A DNA stretch of 61,314 nt from Bondarzewia mesenterica (lineage: Eukaryota > Basidiomycota > Agaricomycetes > Russulales > Bondarzewiaceae): positions 784-62,097 of the forward strand of contig SGPL01000145.1 of NCBI GenBank assembly GCA_004802705.1, written 5' to 3'. The notes below the pieces were generated by a model that was not told the origin of the DNA, did no database searches, and saw only the letters and a list, made by a program, of their open reading frames with translations. A program made the translations under genes and the position numbers. Of this stretch, positions 1-10,673 are shown one piece after another (position 1 is the stretch's first letter; every line of letters begins with the position of its first letter).

Positions 1-120
1 AGTNGCNNNGNNNGTNNCGGANTGTNNACGANANNGGCTGTGCTCACGNNCNNNATTCAGCTGTTGCTCTGATCCACTCATCCATTAGNCTTGCTTTCGA
101 CTCCGTTCTGCGCGATTAAC

Positions 121-1243
121 ATGGATGAATGTTCTGGATTCCGTAAGNCTCTTTCTGAAGCTTGTCACATAATCGTNCTCGCTGGTGCAGGATTGTCTGC
201 AGGGTCAGGTGAATATCCATCATATCCTGCGCTTAAATCCGTCCTTCATATTCCTCTGTCGAAGGTATTCCCACNTTCAGAGGTGCAGGAGGTCTTTGGA
301 GGAAATATGTAAGTTTTTTATCGCATCGATCAGCGTAAAGCACGAAATCGAGTCAACCGTCGTGCAGGATGCGATGGCCCTCGCCACACCCGAAGCATTC
401 AAGGAAAATCCTGGTCTTGTCTGGCAATTCTACCATTATCGGCGCGAGGTGTACGTCAATGCCTTCTATGAATGGGACTCGAACTACGCCCACTCACGTT
501 GCCACTGGGCATCGTTTACGACAGTGTACTCAACGCTCAACCAAATGACGCTCATCGTGCCATCGCTCTACTTTGCTCCTCCCCGGATGCTCTCAACCGT
601 ATCGCGCCCTCCGCAGTCTCTTTTCATCTTGTTACACAGAATATCGACAACCTNTCCACCCGTGCGCTTCCCCTAGACGCTCCACCCTCCGCACATCCGA
701 TTGAGATGCACGGCAACCTCTGTCGTGTCAGGTGTACAGCGTGTGGCTCAGTAGAGACCAACACTGACAGTCCTATATGCGCTTCTCTTGCAGGAACTGA
801 AAAGTTTTATGACAACACAGATCTTACCGATAAAGAGCCGTACATCGAAGAGAAGGACTTGCCGAGATGTACGAAATGCGGCGGACTGGTACGACCTGAT
901 GTCGTGTGGTTTGGAGAGGGCGTCCAGAACTTGGAANATATAGCAGAGATGTTGGACAAGCGGTGTGACCTCTTCATCGTCGTCGGAACATCTTCAACGG
1001 TGAGCGATTTNAGCNNTTTANGTCTTGCGACNGACGGNAGGATNTTGAAGCTTTTGCTACTAGGTGATGCCAGCTGGTGTNTTCGCAGATGTGGTTCGAG
1101 ACCATGGCGGAAAGGTTGCCGTGTTTAACATCGAGCGCACATCCGCTGACCGCAAAGCTGACTTTGTGTTNCTCGGCCCTTGTGAGGAGACACTGGTAGC
1201 AGCGCTTGGCATCAATGATGAGGCNNANATTCAAATNCAATAG
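121..1243 (+). CDS. SIRT5-like NAD-dependent protein deacylase (class III sirtuin)
   Basis: A sirtuin that would remove acyl groups from lysines using NAD+. Five exons can be joined in frame (121-208, 265-308, 368-450, 525-999, 1064-1243), giving about 289 residues, close to the roughly 310 of human SIRT5. The NAD-binding start GAGLSAGSG runs across the first intron into IPTFRGAGG. TQNID and the catalytic HGN follow, then two CxxC pairs (RCTAC, RCTKC) for zinc, and VVGTSSTV near the end. FYHYRREV carries the YxxR signature of class III sirtuins that prefer succinyl, malonyl or glutaryl lysine, so a desuccinylase role is inferred. Location is probably mitochondrial or cytosolic; no clear targeting peptide is visible. 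Several N bases make individual residues uncertain. The start at 121 is chosen because it is the ATG nearest the conserved NAD-binding motif. Confidence 0.9.
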
Positions 1244-1708
1244 TCGTACTTTTGTTTTCATAAGACNGATGTGGATATCCTCTTGTTTGCCAACNGATAT
1301 CGTTGGNTGTGATAACACGGGTGTGTCATTTTTCCTGGCCAGCATCGTGAATGTTTTACGTACTCTCCGCAGTCTTGTTTTCCGCATTCAGCTACCTGTT
1401 CTTTTGTTCGTTATTAGGTTCGAGTCAACAGCCCACGTTAGCACATGGGTTTCATGTTCTTCGGTGACTACGAGTCAGGATGATAGAGGTGTGTGAATAT
1501 ATCATCAAATGGCGTACTGATTTGATGCTGGGGAAGCATAGGGTCTTGTTTTCCGGGCCATCGATATCGGTGGACACGGCCGGACTGCGATACGAAGGAA
1601 ACACGTGGACCTAACTTGATATAAATAAGTGAACCAACTGAGGACATTCGTAACTTCATACTCGCATACTCGCTCCTGTTACTCGCCTTCCCTTGCCACT
1701 GTCAAATC
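1244..1708. other. Intergenic region, sirtuin to DUF7770 gene
   Basis: This stretch holds the 3' end of the sirtuin transcript and the promoter of the next gene. Apart from a TATA-like motif near 1620 I see no conserved coding signal. The short open frames here lack recognisable domains. Confidence 0.6.
1620..1627 (+). promoter_or_regulatory. TATA-box-like TATAAATA
   Basis: The sequence TATAAATA lies about 82 bases before the ATG at 1709, a plausible distance for a fungal core promoter. It is seen directly; its use is inferred. Confidence 0.45.
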
Positions 1709-2297
1709 ATGACCGACAGTATGTCTTTTTGTCATCATCTCGCTTGACGTGTTCTGTTTACTGATCTAACTTGCAGACTATACGTATTATCTGGACCTCG
1801 TTAACGATGCCGATACCAATCGTGTTGTCGAGACCTTCACATTTTTGTGTTCTAAGAGCATCACAATGTCAGGTTCAATCATGTATCATTGGCGAATTTA
1901 CCTCAAGCTGGAGCCCTCTTCGTCATCAAATACCATGTCGGTCGAACTTGACATCGTTCCCGTTAAGCCAGACGGCACCGGCCTCCTCACAGGTGCCAGT
2001 AAGCAGTACATAAGCTCCAGAAACGAGTTTGCGGCCATTGCATTCAATGCTGCCGGCAAACCGACTGTCAACAATATTGTCAAGCTTCTGTTGGACAAGG
2101 GTAGGGAGAAGTATCTATGGGACACATCAAGCGGTAGCGGATGTCGCTGGTGGTCTCAGATCGTTGCGGATGATTTTGAAGTTGAGGGCATGATCGGAAC
2201 AGGATCCAGGGATGTGCTTGCGGGGTTCATGGATGAAACGGCGAAGAGGGATCCAGATCGTATGCCTACCCCTGCACCGAGGGGCACATTCTTTTGA
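1709..2297 (+). CDS. DUF7770 domain-containing protein
   Basis: A small fungal protein of about 176 residues with no known activity. A three-codon first exon (ATG at 1709) is spliced at 1719-1776 (GTATGT...TTGCAG) to one long exon ending at 2297; the phases agree. The N-terminal half has HWRIYLKLEP followed by a VELDIVP strand, and the middle has SGSGCRWWSQIVADDFE. The GxGCRxW segment and this order resemble DUF7770, a fungal family often found as stand-alone proteins. No signal peptide or membrane segment is visible. It is in tandem with the sirtuin, with its own TATA-like box. The family call rests on recalled motif resemblance and should be confirmed by a profile search. Confidence 0.65.
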
Positions 2298-2946
2298 AGT
2301 TTGCCCTCGCCACCTGATAGAGCTGTTGGATGTAACTGTTGATCATGGAGGATGCCCTTGTTATTGTTGATACTTATACATATCCGTGACATTACAGGCC
2401 TACAACAGTGACTAGAAATTGTCTATCATCTTGATATTTTAACTTTTACGCCAACTTCACCGGCATTGATGTACCATCCGACAAGTTACAGCAGTTCAGA
2501 TTTCAAATTGTCTAGAATTGATGAAGTGTGCTATTGTTCCCCGATTAGTTTTCTTCACAAACTGTAGAACCATGTCCGTGCCAGTGTCATGTCAGAGAAG
2601 CTTGTACTAGCATTTACATCCCCTGTATGGCAACCGGGACTGGACCGTGAAGTATCTGAGAACCAGATCTTCATCAGATCCTCGGTCTGAGCCACGAGGC
2701 TTACCTAATGCGAAGAGACCTATACCGTTCAAATTCAACTGGTACACTTTAAATACCGCTTTATGCATCGGTGACCACTGAACTTTCCCACTACAGGCAA
2801 GGCCAATATTGAGCTCTGTGGCCCAACTTTGGACTGTGTTCTTCCAAGGTTCCAAGGCAGAACGAAGTTCAATTTGAACCCTCAGTGCAACGGTGAGTTC
2901 GTTCTAGTTTGATTTCCCAACACGTATTATTCATAGTCGAACAGAT
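2298..2946. other. Intergenic region before the APH-like gene
   Basis: About 650 bases between two plus-strand genes. A minus-strand open frame at 2607-2855 has no recognisable motif and no splice context. I see nothing else that can be supported. Confidence 0.5.
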
Positions 2947-4065
2947 ATGACCCACATCGTACCCGTTCGTGATGAGAATTTCCCAGGATATTCGGACTTT
3001 CTCGACAACACTTGGACTCAGATATCTCTTTTTGAGAAGATAATTTCAACTGTCAGTAGCTGGTTCCGACCAAGTGCCAGTGTAAGTTTATCTCGGTTGT
3101 TGTATCTGTGACGCTCGCTGACGCGATTTTTTTTTTTGGAAAGCACGCATCTTCTTCTGATGTGGATGAACTCTCCGAAGAAGAAATATTACAGAGGCTG
3201 CATCTGGCTCCAGATATATCGCATTCGAGGGAGGGGGAGTTTTTTGGCAGTCCGGGAGTACGCCTCATCGCACCTGATACCGTCGTGAAAGCGGGCATTG
3301 GCAAGAGTTATCACGAGCCTTTAACTATGGAGCTCGTCCGAAGGCGAACCACCATCCCCGTACCTGCCGTCCGACGCTACTTTCACGTCAATAACGATTC
3401 TTTTCTTGTCATGGAATATGTCAAGGGAAAAAGTGCTGGCGGAATGCTGGGGTGGCCTGAGTCTATGGCGGAAGATCTCCATCGTCTGGACGCTCCGAGG
3501 GTATATCCGGCAATTACGCCGCGTGCGCACGCGAAGAGTCGAAATTCCAGGGCCTGTGGGTCCCAACGCGCCCACAAAGTGCGAAGGGCGCTTCTTCTCC
3601 GACCACCTGCAAGAGCTGTTCGCGTCGTATGCAGATCTCTCAGCATGGTTCGCCGGGCGTGTCCGCCTGTCTCAAAGCCTGAAGTTCACTGGCGTAGGTC
3701 CCAATCAGAGACCGTTCGACGACTCCGCGCCTCTAGTGCTCACGCACCAGGACTTGAGTGTGCACAATGTGTTGCTCGGGGACGATGGAAAGGTCTGGTT
3801 GTTGGATTGGGGTTGGGCCGGATATTACCCACGGTGGTTTGAGTATGCGGGGATGATAGCCTATCGAGAGGATTGGATCGGTCACCGCGCGTCAAAACTG
3901 TGGAACTTTTTTCATCCCGTTCGTTGCAGGTTTTTACAGGCGGCAGACGCGCTTCTTGGGCGCGGTGATGTGGACGATCACTACTGGGGCACGTATACCA
4001 GCGCCTCCAATCCCATAGCAAGCCGCCTTCGCACGATTGCACAGGAATTTGAGTGCTGCCTTTGA
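2947..4065 (+). CDS. Aminoglycoside phosphotransferase (APH) family kinase, frameshifted
   Basis: A kinase-like-fold protein of the fungal APH family (PF01636); the natural substrate is unknown, and most fungal members are not drug-resistance enzymes. Exon 1 (2947-3081) is joined across an intron 3082-3143 to a long exon. The conserved parts are VVKAG, VMEYVKGK, a GYIRQLRR helix, the catalytic loop LTHQDLSVHN (HxDxxxxN) and WLLDWGWAGYYPRWFEY, which contains the metal-binding Asp. Homology is continuous through the reading-frame change at 3428-3432, where five A bases stand and four would keep the frame. The spliced length is 1057 bases, one more than a multiple of three (about 351 codons otherwise). 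This is either a sequencing error or a recent pseudogene; catalytic residues downstream remain intact. Confidence 0.8.
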
Positions 4066-4560
4066 AAATGAGTTATCAATATCTACCTCGTTGACTCCCC
4101 TACCACTTACGTCGATTTTCTCCACCAGAGTTCGTTAGTATGGGTATCAGCGTCGACGTACTGCGATAATTTCACTTTTGCTATTTTCTTTTTGCGCAAA
4201 CGGACCTGTTGTTGGGAGTAGCCGACATCACCGCGAATAATCACGCACGGCAACAGTCACACGGCAGACAGAGGCTATTTTTTGCACACCTGCTGTCTCA
4301 GATAGGAATGATCATGTGCAGAAGAAGTGTGATGGACATCCAATAAACCAGTATGATAATACAGCAAAAGATTCTACATCATCGGCGTCACTATCGTACA
4401 ATTCCATACCGATGAGTTGGGTCCCTTCATTAGAAGAGAAGGAATCCACATGGGATCATCCTAGGGGTAGAAAGGCGAAGCTCGTGCACTGAGGGAAAAA
4501 TAGATTGTTAAAGAATGCTGTCGAATATGGGTAGGAGCTAAGAGAGGTACCTGACATGGC
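4066..4560. other. Convergent intergenic region
   Basis: This lies between the ends of the APH-like gene (plus) and the DUF3602 gene (minus), so it should hold both 3' untranslated regions. No coding signal or repeat stands out. Confidence 0.5.
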
Positions 4561-5684
4561 TCATGACGATGGCTCATCATCATTACCTGCAGAGCCTGCA
4601 TCGGTCTCCGGAACATCTCCAAGTGCAGTGGGGTTTGCGGTCTTTGTAGAGGTCAACGGTGTGGACTTCTGCGGCCCACGAGAACGAGAACGCGATTTTG
4701 ATTGAGGAGACCGTGCGATATTTCCGACCCCGCCTCGCCCGGACGAACGCTAGCGAAACCAAGGAAACGGGCCATTGTCAGTGCCAGGATAGATAAAGAC
4801 AATATACCATGACGCACAACCGTGGATGAACGAGCATCATCGCTGCTCCGGATCACGGAGTCTTCGTACTCTCGCCCGCCATCATCTTCGAGAGATCCTG
4901 CAGGCCTTCGTCTTCCATCTCCTGAAATATCACGAGATGGAGAGTGAATATTTCCTGCTCCTCCACGCCCGGTAGAAACGACCTGCTTCGAAGGATTTTA
5001 TTAGGAACCGCAAGCAAGTTGTAGGGATTGAGAGAGCATACCTGTCCAGTGCCCACAGGGGAACGAGGCTCCCTTCCCCTTGTCACCGAAAAGTCGTCCG
5101 GGCCATCAACACGCGGGGACGTATGCTCTAGAGAAGCAGAGGATGGGCGAATGTTACCGACTCCGCCTCGTCCAGAAGAATGCTAAAACGAACAAGTGAA
5201 TACGGACATCTAAGCAAGGAGGATGGGAGCGTACGAATTCACGGCCTCTGGAGACTGATCGCTCTTTGAGGAGGCTGGCAGTATCGTCGGTGGCCTCTGT
5301 ATGAACGGAGCACGTCAGGGATCGGTGACTTATAGGGACTCTGTGGACGGCGGGACAGCTCGCTAAGAAGGTTCTGAACGTTGTGAACCGTAGGCCTGGC
5401 GGGCCTGCCAGCAGTGGCGATAAGCGCAAGCACTGGACTAGCGGAGAGATAAGGAGTGTGGGGCAAGCGCGATAACGACCCAAAGTCGGCGGGGTCTCCT
5501 TTTCCCGTTCAATCTATAAAACCTGCCTACCTTGGCTCAACCTCTCCTTCTCCACCGCCGTCAACACAGTCTCTGTTGTGCTCGCGCTCTCTCCGGTCAA
5601 TACTCTGCTCAGGCGGGCCCCAAGGGCACTTATCTGCTCTGCCACTCCTTTTTTAGATGTCGGCGATGTCTCTCGGTCGGCCAT
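4561..5684 (-). CDS. DUF3602 family protein with repeated GRGG exons
   Basis: A fungal DUF3602-type protein of unknown role. Three exons each begin with the family motif: HSSGRGGVGNI (5042-5182), VVSTGRGGAGNI (4818-4982) and RSSGRGGVGNI (4561-4749, ending in TGA). All junctions between them are phase 0. The rest is rich in Ser, Arg, Asp and Pro and probably disordered, with SRSRSRG near the C-terminus. The proposed first exon (5531-5684, starting MADRETSPTSKKG) and second (5235-5296) join in phase across a 234-base intron, giving about 236 residues in all. That intron is long for this genome, so an extra exon may be hidden there. The three motif exons are well supported; the 5' part less so. 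Confidence 0.72.
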
Positions 5685-7105
5685 GCTTGTGGTTGGGTGA
5701 GAAATGGAGGTATGTGTCTCAGGTTGAGGGGTGATTATGGGAGGAAGGGGTCGCTGTGCTGCTCAGGGTCTCACTCGGCTGGGTCTTTTTTGTGTGCGCA
5801 CTGCGCCAGTCGCGCCACCAATTGCGTCTCTCCTCTGGGATCTAGCGTGATCATTTGACGAACAACGCCTTCCTTGGAACGGCTGTCAGTTTACCCAAGA
5901 GCAGCCCTCCGCGCCCACGTGAGTCTTTCCGAGTCCCCTACCGGTCGATCATCCTTCAAACGTTCTCCTCACAAACTTCAGATACCCATTTACGGCACGC
6001 TTCAACGAACGTTGGAAGCTCGTTGGCGCGCGCGAAGAGTCGAAGCTCAATAGAGCTCAATTTACTTCACACCGACACAAACTTTACTTCCACAGGTGAC
6101 CAGGACCTCAAACGCCTTGAGGCAAGTTGAGCTGGCCAACCTTGGGCAGTGCGCCGTCTCGAACGTGTCCCGTGCGCGACTATAACCAGGAACCTTGCAT
6201 GTGTCTCGTCATCTTAGCACCGCTGACCGCGTCACACATGCTCAATCGATTTGTCCTGTCCTTTACGGTCTGGCATGTCTGGTTCCAGCTGGTCCCCCAC
6301 ATCGACGATGATGACGTTTGAGGCACAACTACACCGGAAGTAGATCCCTTCGTCTCTCCTGTCACCGGCAAGCCTTGCTCAGACAAAAGTTTGGTTTCTA
6401 GTTTGAACAAGCGCCTCCCCAGGTTATGTCCCGTCCCGATCTGAAGTAAATACCCTGTGGGACAAAATCACACGGGACTTGCATCGATTTTATCTGATCC
6501 AGGTGACAGATCTACGAGGACGGCCTAATACAGGTCATACAGCAACAAAGTTTGTGCGGTTAGCGGTTACGTCTGGTGACGGGGAGCTATTCTTGGTCCT
6601 GAGTCTGCTCAGAAGGTTGACTCGCACCATACAGTACCATGCCGAAGGAGTCGCACGTAATTGCATCGACGAATCATACTGTGTACAATTTATCCCATGG
6701 TCAACAGTTTTCCCAATTTCTTCATATTATAACGCCACGGACATGATAATTAGAATGTAGCCTCACTCCTACTCATAGACATGATTCATACATGATCAAC
6801 CGTAAGTCGATCGCGGTCTGTCAGACGAACATACGATTCCAGTTGCAATAAGGGAAGTGTCGTGAACATTCATAATATAAAGTAAAGGGCTCAAGACTAC
6901 GAAGGAGGGGGAGAAGACGGCAGACAGACGGATGTATTCACCAAAACAAAGGATGGGAGGACAAGCCATGCAGAACGACAAAGCGAGTGACAAAGAACGA
7001 GATGGCGAATAGGTAGCGACAGAAAAGGCGTATAGGACGCACATGAGGCAAGGACAGGGATGACGAAAAAGAGACGAAAAGTACGACGATGGCGCGCACC
7101 TTCCG
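5685..7105. other. Gene-poor region, 1.4 kb
   Basis: Upstream of the DUF3602 gene and downstream of the FHA gene. A plus-strand ORF at 5855-6130 contains a possible intron (GTGAGT near 5920 to TTCAG near 5980), but I recognise no domain and the reading frames are short. Open frames at 6180-6410 and 6479-6760 are likewise unsupported. No tRNA or transposon signature was seen. Confidence 0.4.
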
Positions 7106-9675
7106 TCATTCCGTTTTGACACGCCATAACACCGCGGCGGCGGCTACACCAAGTATTAACACTCCAACCGCCGTCGATACCTGCGTGAAGTGTGATCCCA
7201 TCTACGCACCGTCCCACGTAAGTAAGGCAAGGATGGCGAATGGAATGGACAACTCACCGGATCTAAATGTCGACCTTTTGAGTGGACGATAGTGTCAGGG
7301 TTGTGAGCACCGGCGTCATCTTCAGTCGTCATTGTCGTCGTAGAGCCCGTCGAAGCCTCTCGAATTGAGGAACCCGGCGAGATTGGATACTGACCTGCCA
7401 GTGACACCCTGCCCTTACTGTCCATATCGCCGATGACATGAGCATCCAAATCCGAATCATCGTGTAACCAAGGCGTATGGTGCCTTGACCTTGGCGAAGC
7501 TGAAGGGCGGGGAAGGAGCTGATCGAGCGGAGGCTTCTCATCCATAAAGGTCATACCCTCTGACGAGCTCGTACAATCTCCATCGTCCTTGGACCCTATG
7601 GAATGTGATCGGGAACGACCTCGCGACGAGGCAGAGCGCTTTCTCCGCTTGCCAGAGTTGGATGAAATACTTCGAGGACTTGGTGGTGTGACCAATCCAA
7701 CACCATTTCTGGCGCTACCATTCTGCTTCACCTGGTATTGTTGCATGATCGCCAGGCTTGCTTCAACCTTCGCAACAGAGCCGCTCATGCCCTCCTCGAC
7801 CGCATGCACCCTCGCCTCCCATTCCTCACGCGCCTTACCGACACGCGCGCGCTCCTGAGCCCACTCCTCCCGTACGCCATTCCACTGACCTTCAACGCCC
7901 TTCTTCCACTCCGTAATCAGTGTCGTTATCGACGCACGGTCTTGAACAGCCTCCGCAGCATGACTTTGAATCTGCGTCTGTGACGTCTCGACAAGCGATT
8001 CCAGCGAAGAAACCTTGGACTCTAACATAGAGATCGTGTTCTGAGCAGCAGCATGCTGAGCCTGCAGTGTGCGAGAGAGCTCCAGAGCTGACTCCAGTTG
8101 GGTAGATAGGGCGTTCAGTCGTTCCTCCGACACAGCTGACGACGACACAGGTTGGTGCTGGTCCATTCGCAGTGGTGATGGAGACCTCGAACGAACTTGA
8201 AGGTGGATTTTCGACTGATTGTGAAGGTCCTCGTCGTCCATGCCCATCCCTGTGGGCTCCGGCGTTCTCGGTCTACCCAATTCCTCCCTCCGCCGTCGGT
8301 ACTCTTCTTCCTCCTCCTCAGCAGCCATCTGCAACTCGTCTTCCTCCTCTACCCGTTCCAACTCATGAGGTGTGACTGTTGCAATACTCCGTGCGTCGTC
8401 ATCGTCAGCGCCAAAGTCAATATCTTCATGGTCGTCCGCTCGAAGAGTCCCTGAACGTCGCCTGCCTCGAACGAGATCCAGCTCTCGCTTCTCTTCCTCC
8501 ATCAGCTCTCTCAATGCACTGACCTCACGCTTGATGGCTTCGTGCTCAGCAAGCATGCCTTCGAGCGCGCGGATCTTGTCAACATGAGATGCTAGCGATG
8601 CTTGTGTTTCCTGAAGTTGAGATTGAAGGTCAGCAAGGCTAGTAGAGGACGACGGGCCTGCACCCGTTGTCGAATCTGCTGGGGGAGCGGGTTGAGATGA
8701 TTGAACGGAAGGGACCGTCTGCGGGTATGGAACAAGGTTTTGCGGCTGACGAGACGATAAGCGATGTGTAATCGACGAATTGAACACATTTACCAGGTTG
8801 CCACTCAAAGTCTCATGGATCTCATTCATTGCACCAGTCAACGAATGCAGTTCGGCGCCGGTCTCGCGCGTCTTCTGAAGTTCGCCCTGGAGACGACTCA
8901 AGATGTGTTCGAACGAGAGACCACTTTTCCCCGGAGGACGCATGTTGCCACCTCTATCACTCATCTCGATAACGCCTGGTTGCTGCATCGCAGGCCTTCG
9001 CTGTGTTTGTCCAGGAGCACCTTGTGCGTTTGCGAAGTTGAACGCGGTGTTGTTTGCAGTCGAGCCGGGTTGAGTGGAGAGACGATGCATCGTCGGCACA
9101 TTCTGGTGTTGCTCGATGCGAGCAGCAGCTTGTGCATCTTGCTCCGTGAGGACGCAGACGACGCGGGCGGCGACTTTGTGGTGAATGATGGTCTTGTTGT
9201 CTTCGCCGACAATATCGATCCCAAACTCCTGAGACACAGCGTCGTGAAGGCAGAACGAGTGTCGATATAATAAGGACGCACAACGATATCATCCGTCTTG
9301 AGCTCAAACGGTTCTGACTCTGCACCTTCTGCACTGAGCCTTTCGCCGTTTATGAAGGTGCCATTGGAACTCTTGACGTCTTTAATGAATATCTAAAGGA
9401 GAAGCGTATGAGACATGAGACGAAAAAATGAGGACACAAATACATACTTTTCCAGCCTCCTCCCAAACCTCTGCATGCTGCCTACTGAGAACTTTAGAAT
9501 CGAAGAAACCGTTTCGTTCTCCTGGGGCAGTCTTTGCATTGGTCTGGCGACCGATCTTTACGCGCTGACTTGGAGGAAGATGAATGTGCTTCGGGATGAA
9601 AGATTCGTTTAATGGGTATAGATAGAGAGCGGGAAGAGGTTGTTGGAGATGAATAGGGGCGAATGGGGCGGGCAT
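7106..9675 (-). CDS. Tail-anchored FHA/coiled-coil protein, SLMAP/Far9 (STRIPAK)-like
   Basis: Four exons (9448-9675, 9282-9392, 7258-9228, 7106-7201) all have lengths divisible by three and give about 801 residues. The first two exons form an FHA phosphothreonine-binding domain: VKIGRQ, SRQHAEVW, and KSSNGTFING. A long middle part is polar with coiled-coil stretches (many Glu, Gln and Leu, around residues 300-550), then a Ser/Arg-rich segment. The last exon encodes a short hydrophobic tail (STAVGVLILGVAAAAVLW) ending RVKTE, as in a tail anchor. FHA plus coiled coil plus C-terminal membrane segment is the architecture of SLMAP, yeast Far9/Far10 and Sordaria PRO45, which tether STRIPAK to the ER or nuclear envelope. 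Function is inferred from that architecture. Confidence 0.85.
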
Positions 9676-10673
9676 GGCGGACGCCGTCGACGAAGGTGAA
9701 CTGAAGGAACCGTGGCGCTCGTCTCCCGCCTTTGTTTGGTTCTGCTGGCAGCAAGTAGCCCTAACCCCATCCCTTCCACGTGATGTCGAGATATCGCGAG
9801 CAGCCAATGAGCCATCTCCTAGTATCACGAACGCCTCTCTTGCTCTGTGCGCACTGCGCAGTGCTCAGTCCGTTGAGGAACGCGCCTGATTTCGGGCTGG
9901 GCCGTAGGAGGTTCTCTTGGTAACAATGCATGTTCATGAGGATTTTTTTGAAATACATCCGTCAGCAAAGCGAAGGGATCGAGTCCGAATTGCAAAGATT
10001 GATAACCAGGGCGAAGGGACTCGGCAAGATGGAAAGCCACACATGCAGATTTCAGAGACAATGACGATACACCCTGTTACACTATTTCAGGGTTTAGTAT
10101 ATAGGCTGCATGACGGTGGGCATTTCTCCGCGCTGAATTGGGGGTGGAAAGTAGCTACATCTTGAGATTTCTACGCTGCTTTCAAAAAGGTAACAGGTCG
10201 ACGTCGCGAGCGTGCACGGAGTTCGGTGAAGCGGGATACGGGTCGGAGGTTGTTACTGGACCATGCACCACTCAATTGATAGTAAGTTGTCAGTGGGGAT
10301 AGGACACGGAAATGCTGAACATTATTGTTGGCGGGTCTGAAGAGTGCCAAACCACGCGGTTGCCACGCGATCGACAGGAAATGCCTCCGCGGAAGGTAGC
10401 GAATTCACGGGTTGTAGAAGTACTGTAGTCTACTATAGCTCCCTGGCTCGCTACCTACCCTTGTTTCGCTATCGCTCTGCGCAAAATATACCCTATAAGT
10501 TCTCCGAGCCGTTCCCTTCTGATTTGTTTCACTTTCTGTGGCCGTTTCTGCTCTTTCCTCTTTCGCCGTCTATTACTTGGCCTGAATCAACCCTCACGCC
10601 CTCGTCTCTTTCTCGTTGCCATCTCCACATACCCTTTCTCCTTTCCCATCTGACCTCTCTCTAGCTTTGAACA
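9676..10673. other. Divergent promoter region
   Basis: About 1 kb between the start of the FHA gene (minus) and the BTB/CAP-Gly gene (plus). It includes a perfect 14-bp palindrome at 9851-9864 and pyrimidine-rich tracts just before 10674. Small open frames here show no domain. Confidence 0.5.
9851..9864. repeat. Perfect 14-bp palindrome GCACTGCGCAGTGC
   Basis: The sequence equals its own reverse complement. It lies about 175 bases upstream of the FHA gene start in the shared promoter region, so it could bind a dimeric regulator, but nothing in the window proves that. Confidence 0.4.

Noticed and set aside
5855..6130. Small plus-strand ORF with a possible intron
   Set aside because: Several alternative readings exist and none gives a recognisable protein or a convincing start and stop.
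8764..9270. A 168-residue plus-strand open frame opposite the FHA gene
   Set aside because: It is the shadow of a long coding exon with a clear domain on the minus strand.
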